Source of the DNA: Diospyros lotus
Taxonomy: Eukaryota > Streptophyta > Magnoliopsida > Ericales > Ebenaceae
Direction of reading: 5' to 3'
Length of the DNA: 64,000 nucleotides
Assembly: GCF_014633365.1 (NCBI RefSeq)
Contig: NC_068349.1
Location: 31,882,753 to 31,946,752, forward strand
The notes below the pieces were generated by a model that saw nothing but the letters and a program-made list of their open reading frames with translations, ran no database searches and was not told the origin of the DNA. The first letter of the stretch is position 1; every line of letters begins with the position of its first letter. Positions 55,088 through 64,000 of the stretch are shown piece after piece. A program made the position numbers and the translations under genes.

Positions 55088-58000
55088 TCAGGTCCCCTGT
55101 TTACCTTTGAGATTAATTACAGCAAGCTCTTGTTCTACAAATTCGCCCGCACACATAGGTGGATAGCTGCCGGCAGTTGGCAATCCGGCAAAGCGGCCTA
55201 AAGGCTTCAGCACAGCATCAGATGCTACATGTGCAAATAACTGGACAGAAAGGAGGAAGAGCGGTCAAGAACAAGCTGTCAAGTATTGGAATACACCAAG
55301 AGATACTGATGAAATGATGAGTTTGGCAAATATTTTGGGCTTCACTCACTGTTGAGGATACTCTCCAAAGGCTGCGATTTTGCTGTGACGCTTGTTTAAT
55401 TGCATCGATTGTCCTGTTAGTCACAACAACTTCATGCATACCAGCTATGCAGTCTCCCGCTGTCAGCCACTCTATCTGCATTTAGAAACAAGCCAGATGC
55501 AGAATGTCATACTTTGCAATACTAAACTTGAGGAAATAATTGATTTATTAGCCCAAAAATTCAAGTCACTAAGTGGTAACGTTACCCTTGAAATGGAACA
55601 ACCAGAGTGAACAAGTCGAATCATAAAGATAACTAATTCAATAAAATGCAGAGAAAGAGTTCCCTTACCTTCTATAAGTACAACATAAATTTTCACTTGC
55701 TTGCAAATAATGCATACGCTATGACATCAACAAATATTGGATGTTAAATGGATGCTTTTTCCAACTCAATTTCTTATGGAAACCAGGAAATCAGTTGTTC
55801 AACTAAATACAAAGCACATAAACTCATAGACTAATCCTGAATATGTCTAACCTGCTTTCCTGTCTGAATCAGAAGGCATCCAACAGGAACCTTCACTTCC
55901 ATCTTTTTCCCATTTCTTAGCCAAATGTTTAGACCAGGGAACCTACTTCTGCCATGGATTGTTAGAAAGTTAAGGTCATAATGATATCCTGCAAACACAG
56001 TGCCTTCCTGGCCATATCGTTGAAGGTCACTTCCTGTTGGAGCAAGCAGATGTGGTCCCTGGTTTGAAGACAGAAAAGCACTTGTTAAGCGAGGGAAACA
56101 GTTAAAGAGGAATTCCTTTTTAGGAGCCAAACAATATAAGTAAAGCATCCATAATAATTAACCATGTCCAAATAAGAATACCATACATAGTTATAGTGGT
56201 CAAAGCATGTTTCTGAATATAATGAATTAACTGCAAAACATTTAAGGGAAGAGTGTGTAGCACATATAGACAATGCAGTGAAACTCGTGTAGATGAGCAT
56301 GTGGCACGCTACAGTTGGAAAAAATGCATTCTCAAGAAATAATCAAATTAGAAATCAGAGCTTTAAATTTATTAAAGTTTAATAGAGTAACAAATCAGTC
56401 ATCAGAAAACCAAATGCTAATTCATATGCAGAGGGACCATATGGACAAAAAAGAGAGCAAGCTTAGGCCCTTCTGTTATGCCAAGTCCATCATCCTTTTG
56501 GAGGGAAGTGGAATAAGAAAATGGAGACACACGTCACACTCCTAAACATCAGCATCACTATCACAAGCAATGGCATGAAATAATGAAGCCTTGGGAAATT
56601 TCTCATTTGCTTGTCTTGTTTGCTTGAACAGGCACTTGCAAGGTGAAAGCTCAATCCAGAATTGACAATTATGCACAATGATATCATTCTGAACAAACAT
56701 CTGCATTACCATAAAGAAATCTATAGTTTATCATATATTTTGGGAAAAAGTAAATAGGGAACAGATCAGATGCTATAAAGCTTAGCAATAAGAAGAGCCC
56801 AGACGGTAATCGGTCAAAGAAATGCATCTCTGTTTAGTTTCACTTTGAATCATGAAGCCTCATAAAACTTGTTTGGAAACTCTTAGGCATGATATAAGAT
56901 ATAATGGTCTTATAGAACATAGGATCATATATAGAAATGATTGGCAAGCTAAAATCCATGAGTCAACCCAAGATTAAGGCCTAGTTTGTAGTTGCTGCTG
57001 CTATTTTTCTTGGATAAATCACATCAAGCACCATGTCTGTAATTCTTTTAACTCATCCAAAAGTGGACAGCACAAGGAATTGCATATCCTAATCCAAAAG
57101 AAGCAAAAATATCGGAGTTACAAATTTTGTTTTAAATGAAATTTGTCTCCATTTCAGTCTGACTGGAGCACCATATATATTATGCATTCTGTGTCTTGAT
57201 TTCTTCTTCTGATTGTAAAAATGCTCTCAAAGAAAAATTACTAGGCCACAAAAACAAAACAGAAGTGGTAAGGCAAGAAAGAATTGTCACCTGCTTCATG
57301 AGAGCAGTGAAGGCATCCTTGGGCAAGCCAAACCCAATAGCCGCCATTTCTGCAACAACCTGGGTCAACAAAGAAAAGGACACAAAATAAGGGATTTCAC
57401 AGAAGGTATACACAAGAAACACAATTAGACAAGTGAGAAACCTTAACGATGATTCACCTCTATAGCAGATATCATTTTGTAGCCCCATGCATCCATGGTG
57501 TCTTTCCATTCAGGAAACCCCTCAGGTATAACTGGCTCAGCATTCAATTCCTACATAAGAAGCATGACTATTAACAACGACAATAGTAGTAAAACCATCT
57601 TAGTATTGGGAAAGCAGAGAACATGCAAGACCTTAAAGCGGGTGTTTGCGGGCCGAGGACCAACTCTCCACATGTACCGCCACTTAGGGTCTGGCCCTGT
57701 AGGAGTTAATGGTTGGAACTCTTTTGGCATTGCTCTCAACTTCTCTTGCATTTCCCCATCAACCAGGCTGCGAGGAACTTCAACTCCTTCAGGTGTCACC
57801 CCAACCTATATTGTCATTGAAACCAGAACTAGTTTTAAAATAAGAATTGTTTCTGCAACAATAAACCCAACTGTACGGTACAAGCACCACCGCTGCCACC
57901 AGAAAGTTGGGAAAAAATGCTCATAGTCTTTGCTATTTATTTTCCCTTTTTTACTTTTGTCAGCTATGTGACTATTTCCCCTATAAAGCTAATAAAGCCT

Positions 58001-59351
58001 ATAACTTGGAGATGCCAAGACTTAAAATTAAAACAACAATGATTAACTTTCTTAAAACGAAAATAAAGGTACCAGAAATAATAGAACAAGACTTGATGAT
58101 ATCCATGAATGTGAACTTATGTTCTTTTCTCTTGTTTGTATTGGATACAAGTCACAGCAAAGGGACTTGAGAACGGGCATCAAGGTTGAAAAGGAATAAA
58201 GAGGTACCACAGTACCACACAGCCAACAAGGCAGTAGTAATGGATGTATATTCAAATCACAACTAAATGGTTTTCCCCTATTTGATTTTATTGAAGTTGT
58301 GCCAATTATGAATGAGTGGAAATATGTAGATGTGCTATTGATTACAGCGCAAATTCTTTTTATAGGAAGAAAGTTAGTGCTTTCCACAGAGATTATAGAA
58401 CCGTGCTAAGACCTCTTTTCCTTCTTCGTTTTTCTCTTTGTAATTAAGAATATGGGATCTTCCTTGGTGTAGGAAAGTTTTTGCCTTCCTTTCATATATG
58501 TAAAGTTAATTGTACCATTATAGACAATTAAAAAACGAAAACAAAATGAGAAACTGCGCGCAGATTCTGAACAGCAGGTCTATTTGAGATAAAGAGCAGC
58601 CCAGACAGTTAACCCCTGATAAAGATATCGTTGTATGTCCTTTGCTATCCGATTCAAATATTCAGCTTATTCCAATCGATCAGCTAATTTCATTGAGCAC
58701 TCCCTTTCTCATCCTAATTCTAGTTTAACTGCTCTAGTTATTTATAAAAAAAAAAAAAAAATTAACAATAAGCTGAAGCTCATTATGGATATAACTCGTA
58801 AAATCTAGCAAATTTGACATTCAAGATCATAACAAGAAAGAAAACGTCAAACACTTCGCATTGACTCGCAAATCTGAGTACACTGATCTCATTGACTAAT
58901 ATAAAACCCTGAATGACTCGTGGTATCCTCTTTGATGATTCAATTAGTCCCTAGGACATCTTAGTACACAATCAAATCCTAAATTGAACACCAATATGTC
59001 TACACCACAACCACTCATCTAGAAATGCATACACAGACACACGCAAACGAGTGGAGAATTACAGATGCGAACGCGTACCTGATAATGTAAGTAAGGACGC
59101 TCCTGGCGGCGCTTGAACTCGTCAGGCCGTTCGAAGTACTTCTCCATCATATCGATGAAGCGATCGTTGTCTTCGGCGGAGCATCGGGGATCCTTGACCA
59201 GCAGAGCGCCGGTCTCTCTTAGGGTTCGACTCACCTCCTCGCACTGGCTCTTCAGCTGGGGATCCAACTCCTCCGCCGCCGCCTCCAAATGGCCGCTGGA
59301 TTTGGCGGAAACCTCCAGATACGGTGACAGATCTATCACCGGGAGCTCCAT
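55088..59351 (-). CDS. 2-oxoglutarate/Fe(II)-dependent oxygenase family protein
   Basis: Seven exons on the minus strand, all joined in phase 0: 59351-59079, 57805-57632, 57550-57458, 57359-57291, 56058-55852, 55475-55350, 55240-55088. The product is 364 aa. It begins MELPVIDLSPYLEV, the usual oxygenase N-terminus. The core includes HYDLNFLTIHGRSRFPGLNI with the iron ligands H229 and D231. The distal H286 lies in AGMHEVVV, and a probable 2OG-binding Arg310-x-Ser312 in LWRVSST. The large spacing from H286 to R310 differs from classic isopenicillin-N-synthase-like enzymes. The substrate is unknown. All splice sites are GT-AG and no lesion is seen, so the gene looks functional. A broken copy of exon 7 lies at 47198-47300. 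Confidence 0.93.
56885..57000 (+). mobile_element. LINE 3' end fragment in oxygenase intron 4
   Basis: ATGGTCTTATAGAACATAGG and GATTGGCAAGCTAAAATCCA match the LINE tail at 24300-24350 ([12 protein letters not shown]). A degenerate GTTGCTGCTGCT tail follows. It is on the opposite strand to the host gene. Confidence 0.65.
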
Positions 59352-60101
59352 TTCGCTGTTTCTTCAGGGATTTGCAGATGGAGGAAAAGAGAGACACGAC
59401 ACGACAGGAATATAGTCGCTGAGGATGGCGGGAGATTCTTGTTTCCCGATGAATGGAATGGGGCCGCGGCGTACGTTAGCAAGGCGCCTCTATTTGGCTT
59501 TGCAATTCCCCCAAGTGGAGCCTCATCATGCCTTCGGATTCCTTGCCGTAGCGTGCTGTAGTACCGTTGCTGCTTTAGATTCGACTTATTTACTAATAAT
59601 TGAAGTTTTAAATAAAAATAAATTTAAATGTAATGATAAAATGATTTTTTATTTCAAATTAGCTGCATATTAAAAGTTTTGAATTTAAATCAATTTTTTA
59701 TTTTTTAAGTAAAATATTTTTAAAAATTATTTTATTAGTCAAAATTTATAACTCTAAATGATGAATCATACCCCAATTATAAGAAAAACAAACAAACATA
59801 CAAAAATTAAAATTAAAACTTTTTTTTTGTAAATAAAAAATTAAAACTTTATTAACTGTAAATGTGAACGTGAATTTATTAGTATCCAACGATAGAAAAA
59901 ATTATTTATTTTAGCCTGTGTATTTATGATATTCATATCCAACCATATAATAAAAAGAACAAGAAAACAAAAAATGCATGCATTTAACATTCCTTTCCTT
60001 GGTTGAATTTTCTCTTTTGATCAATATCACATTTCAACTAATCAATTATTTAAATCACTATCTCTAAAAACCTAATCGAAATTACAAAAGCAAACTCTAA
60101 T
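59352..60101 (-). promoter_or_regulatory. upstream region of the oxygenase gene
   Basis: A GC-richer leader (59352-59580) is followed by AT-rich DNA. No TATA box could be assigned with confidence and no other gene is present. Confidence 0.4.
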
Positions 60102-60283
60102 GGAAAATGTTATTGGTATACCTTTATGTACACCTTGGGCTACATTAAGGTGTACCAATAACAAAAAAGTCCCTATGAGGCGCATAGAGGTGTCTAAGGC
60201 GCATATGAGGTGAGGGGTATTTTGGTCATAATACCTCCTTATGTAACTCAAGATATACAAAAAAGTTGTACATCTAACATGAT
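60102..60283. mobile_element. short MITE, inverted relative to 49861
   Basis: GGAAAATGTTATTGGTATAC through GTTGTACATCTAACATGAT, 182 bp, the reverse complement of the 49861-50033 family with moderate divergence. Confidence 0.75.
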
Positions 60284-60294
60284 TCGATACTAAT

Positions 60295-60415
60295 AGCCCT
60301 AGCGGCACGGATCCTCTTAGCGAGCTAGATCTCATTGGGCATGGTGGCGACCCTCGTGGCGTGAATTGCACATAGGTTGGTGTTCTCGAAGAGCTGATGA
60401 GGTATTACTCCGCAT
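60295..60415 (-). pseudogene. histone H3 C-terminal pseudogene fragment
   Basis: The minus strand reads LFENTNLCAIHATRVATMPN, then EI, a TAG in place of the usual Gln codon, then LAKRIRAARA. This is the histone H3 C-terminus. Upstream, AE-stop-YLI precedes a one-base frame break. The normal terminal stop is lost (reading on into ISIES). No intron is seen in the piece. It is a short relic, possibly retroposed. Confidence 0.88.
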
Positions 60416-61328
60416 AGCCAATACTTTGATGTCTTTGTTTCAACTTTCTAACAAGTGTGTCCCGTGCTATACACGTGCAAATAAAAATTGCAATTCATAG
60501 TTAAGAGTTTAGTTCTCTATTTCGATGGCAAAATTCAAACAAAAAATTTATTTTACTTTCAATTTTAGAAGTAAAGAATTCATATATGGATCACAAAGTT
60601 TTCTATATTCTTAAGTAAAATATTCATAAGGTATTATGAAAAATCACTTAAAACACAAGGTGTTTATTTATACTCTAGAATGGCTAATAAATTTTTATAT
60701 AACACAATAGAAAACCTTGTTTTTTTATTAAATATTAAGTTTTATTACCCTTTTGTACTTATATTTTATGACAACAATTTTTATAAAAGTTTAATATTTG
60801 ATTGCAAGATGAATAAAATAAATAAGATCAAATAAAGATCAACCACAACACAAAAAGATTTTATAGAGGTTTGATTTACTAAAAACTACGTCCTCTTTTC
60901 TTTAACTCAAAGATTGAACGTTCCACTAAGTATCAAATAAATTTTTTAGCCTTTGTTAGGAGCTAGAAAACCCTCACTTCTATAGACATGCAAATAAATC
61001 TTCACTTAAATGAGACATAAACTACATACAAAGTGCAAAATATAACACTTACTTACAACAACCCTTCTATAACTACAAAGATGAATGAATAAGCTGAATA
61101 GTTATAACCCTTTTATAACTATTCAAGCTGTATACACTACACTTGAATGTTAGAGAGCTTTTTAAACACCTTATTATTTGTTCACAACTTTAGAGCAATA
61201 AGTGGTCTTCAATTAGATGGTTGAGCTTTATTTAAAGACCTATTTGCCTCTTTCAACCATTGGAGAGAAGAAGAATTCAAATCAAAAACTTATTTGTTAG
61301 AAAACCCTTTTTCCTTTAAAAACTTTCG
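60416..61328. other. intergenic, nothing recognised
   Basis: AT-rich noncoding sequence. 60830-60960 (GATTTTATAGAGGTTTGATT, ACTACGTCCTCT) resembles transcribed LTR regions of plant retrotransposons, but no borders were found. Confidence 0.4.
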
Positions 61329-62133
61329 TGTAATTCCCAGATTATTTTCAATGAAACAACGAAGAGGTAAGCCTAAGAAAAATTTAAAATTTCTTTAAGA
61401 GATATTATTGTAATATCTTAAAATTTTAGAAATTCTAGATATGTAATTAATTTTTAAACTAATTGAAATTAGATCTGAGAAAGGGTTTAACAATAATTTG
61501 ACAAATTACCTAACCTTGAGAAGAACCCAAGAGAGCTAAACAAGAACTCGTGAAAAATTAGACTTGGGCTGAGGAACCCAAGAGAACTAAACAAGAACTC
61601 ACGAAGAGTTGGACTTAAGTGAAATTGGTTGAAAATTTAAAAAATCGACCAATTTCATTAAGTTATAGAGTTGACTTTGAGCATAAAATTGGACCAAATG
61701 GAATGAAATTGCGTTGATCCCAATACTAGGTATCGCAAACAAGGTGATGATGGACTCATGGGACTCGAGTGCAATAAAAATTAGGCAATTAGATTAAGAG
61801 TTACTTGAGCCCAAAATTAGTTGAAATAAGCAATGCATTGGTTGGATAAACTACTCTGAACCCAAATCAAATCCAAACAAGTTCGCATTTCAACGAATAG
61901 AAAAATGGGTTTTAAAATAGGCACCAAACACACACATACACACACAAGGGTACAATCAAATTTCATTATTAACGGCCAGGTCTAGAATAATCAAGCTTGA
62001 ATGATTTTGAGAAAACTTAATGGAGACACAACGAACAACTTGAGTAAGTCATTTTGAGCTAGTATTTCGAATAAACGATTATGAGTCGGATCAAATTGTC
62101 TTATGAAGTTGGTAGACGACATGACAGAAAATG
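61329..62133 (+). mobile_element. possible gypsy LTR remnant
   Basis: TGTAATTCCCAGATTATTTT at 61330 resembles the start of chromovirus-type LTRs. An imperfect 49 bp tandem repeat lies at 61522-61620 (GAACCCAAGAG(A)GCTAAAC twice). The element is cut by the solo LTR at 62134, and no coding domain is present in the window. Confidence 0.45.
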
Positions 62134-63875
62134 TGATGTTTTACTCTTGTGTTTAGTTTTGATGATGAAAAATATCAAATGATTTTATACTCTAAATCAA
62201 AGTATATGATTTGGAAACAAAAATTAATTTCAAGTGTTTTGTTAAAATGAAAACTAAATGATCTATGATTTTTTATATTAGTTGGAGATTAACAAAAACA
62301 AATTTTAAGATTTAAAAGAATCTCCTAAATAATTTTTACAATTTGATTTCGAATCATTGGATAAATGAAGCAAAATGTTTCAAAAGCAAAAGACCATATT
62401 GTTGAGCCAAATTGCTTTGAGCCCAATTGCTGTAATCAACCTATTGTGTATTTTAATATTTAACAAAACATAATTTTAGTAAAACTATTTTTGGTATATT
62501 TAAATCCCCTAATGGATTTTTTATATGACTTATGGTGAAAAATATATTTTAATTATTATAGTATTTTGTGTATCAAAATGAACCAAGAAATAATATTTTT
62601 CTAAGTTTGAAAATTTTAGCTCATTATAAAGAGACATATATGAAGATATTTTCATTTTGAAAAATTATCTCCCGGTATTTTGATAGCTAATATTCATTAT
62701 TATTAAAATAATTTTTAATGAATTTTTCAAGAAATAGAAAGTGTGTATTTTAGAGGTGGTAAAATCGTTAAATTATGAGTTTGTACTAAACTAAAATTCT
62801 ATTTTCTTATTATTATGATTTTTGATTTTTTAAATATTTTTATTAAAACCAAATGAGGGGTATTTTCTTATTTACATTTATGTGTTAAAATAAATGAAAG
62901 GTAAAATATAAATTAAATAAAATGTGGACATTTACTTAAACTAAAGAAATGTAAATATATTGTAATATGAACATTTATGTATCAAAATTTTAGCTTTTAA
63001 TTCGTCGATTAAATGCTTACAATCTATCGATTAACCCTTCAATCGGTCAACTAAAGTCATTGCATCTGTCGACTAAGTCCCTCACTCTTTAGCTTTTTCG
63101 ACTAACAAAATTAATAAATTGGTTTTGTCGATATAATGATTTAATATGTCGATTAAGTCTTGTATTATCGACTAACTCATTTCTTCTGTCGCCAACTTGT
63201 TTCGCAAAAAGCCTCAAACGGCTAGTTTTTCAAATCCCAACGATCATAAAATGACTAGTTTTGGGCAAGACTCTTGGGATGCTTATAAATACAAGTCATT
63301 GATGAACTTGAAAAACCTAATGGATGAGAACGAGTTGATCTAAAGATTACAAATTTTTTTATTCGAGCTTACAAGAGTTTGTACTTTCATTGTTGTATTT
63401 TTCTCTCCAAGGCTTCGTTCTATCTTTGTAGATTTTAGTCTTGAGCCTTGTTTTCATTTTAAGAGAACTTATAACTAAGAGTGTTAACTCTTAGCCTTTC
63501 TCTTACATTTGTATCATTCGTATTTTCCTAGTTTTGGTAGCTAAAGGGCATACTTGTCTAAGTAGGAGGTTTGTATATTTCCTAACTTATTGCTAAAAGG
63601 CTTATTCAGAGTGATAGGAGAATTTTTAGTGGATTGTTTGCAAAATCCTTAGTAAGGAGTTAAGGTAGTGGATTAAGGTTGGGTCCACTATAAATCCTTG
63701 TGTTCATATCTTGTTTGTACTATTTATTTCATTTATTATTTCAAGCATTTCTATGATCCTCACTTGCATTATATTCTTGTTTATTTTGAAAAAGATTTCA
63801 AATTCAAACTAAATTTTTAACTACCCAATTCACCCCTCCTTCTTGGATGTGTGCCATAGCATTTCAAACTTATAA
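62134..63875 (+). mobile_element. solo copia LTR (same group as the Rab intron LTR)
   Basis: It starts TGATGTTTTACTCTTGTG and ends near AAACTTATAA (probably CA originally). Flanks are AAATG (62129-62133) and GAATG (63876-63880), a duplication with one mismatch. It aligns with the reverse complement of 26370-28580 over both ends and partly with the LTR at 41732. Iterated TGTCGACTAA-like motifs lie at 63005-63190. No primer site or gag follows, so it is solo. Confidence 0.82.
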
Positions 63876-64000
63876 GAATGCATCGATGCCTTCAACAAAA
63901 AATTTCAACCCTAAACCAAAAATATATCAAAATTGAAATTTTGTGAAAAAATACACAAAGAATTAAACTGGAGAGAATCGAGCGAAGATGAAATGCAACA
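63876..64000. other. flank beyond the solo LTR
   Basis: Noncoding up to the window edge; probably the continuation of the disrupted LTR remnant. Confidence 0.35.

Noticed and set aside
60072..60371. 99 aa minus-strand frame
   Set aside because: Wrong phase; the meaningful reading in another frame is a histone H3 relic.

Overview
This is nuclear DNA from a flowering plant, almost certainly a eudicot. Genes with GT-AG introns belong to plant families (an FBH/AKS-type bHLH factor, a RABA4-type Rab GTPase, an N-myristoyltransferase, a 2-oxoglutarate oxygenase). They sit in AT-rich intergenic DNA filled with LTR retrotransposons primed by initiator-Met tRNA, hAT and PIF/Harbinger elements, SINEs and LINE tails. 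I cannot name the species.

Layout. 1-7.08 kb: a decayed minus-strand Ty1/copia element whose 3' end lies outside the window, split by a 2.5 kb TGTAACACC-type solo LTR. 7.11-16.6 kb: three head-to-tail copies of one 3.5-4.2 kb non-genic unit, the third truncated, carrying a MITE, a SINE and a solo LTR. 17.26-19.62 kb: a six-exon bHLH gene (403 aa). 21.39-30.29 kb: a two-exon Rab gene (225 aa) with an 8.2 kb intron, inside which a hAT MITE sits in a solo LTR. 31.1-40.6 kb: two diverged copies of a segment, each with a 67-68 aa, possibly N-myristoylated protein gene on the minus strand. Between them lies a copia gag remnant interrupted by a 3363 bp hAT element with an open 674 aa transposase, matching terminal inverted repeats (TIRs) and a perfect 8 bp target duplication. 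41.7-45.2 kb: the 5' part of a copia element (2.2 kb LTR, primer site, gag). 45.5-46.4 kb: a PIF-like MITE. 47.2-49.8 kb: an N-myristoyltransferase gene with one nonsense codon and two frameshifts, next to a broken copy of the oxygenase last exon. 49.9-54.9 kb: MITEs, including a 1.2 kb hAT one. 55.09-59.35 kb: an intact seven-exon oxygenase gene (364 aa). 60-64 kb: a MITE, a histone H3 pseudogene fragment, a gypsy-like LTR remnant and a copia solo LTR.

The host genes share no obvious pathway and each is an independent unit. The one suggestive link is that the two small proteins begin with a plausible myristoylation signal while a damaged myristoyltransferase gene lies nearby; neither the link nor the modification is shown by the sequence. 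The window is richest as a record of nested insertion: target duplications, TIRs and paralogous empty sites fix many insertions to the base. I found no clearly new biological system. The best candidates for follow-up are the apparently complete hAT element, the duplicated small-protein genes, the triplicated non-genic unit upstream of the bHLH gene, and an LTR group whose copies carry different iterated motifs.
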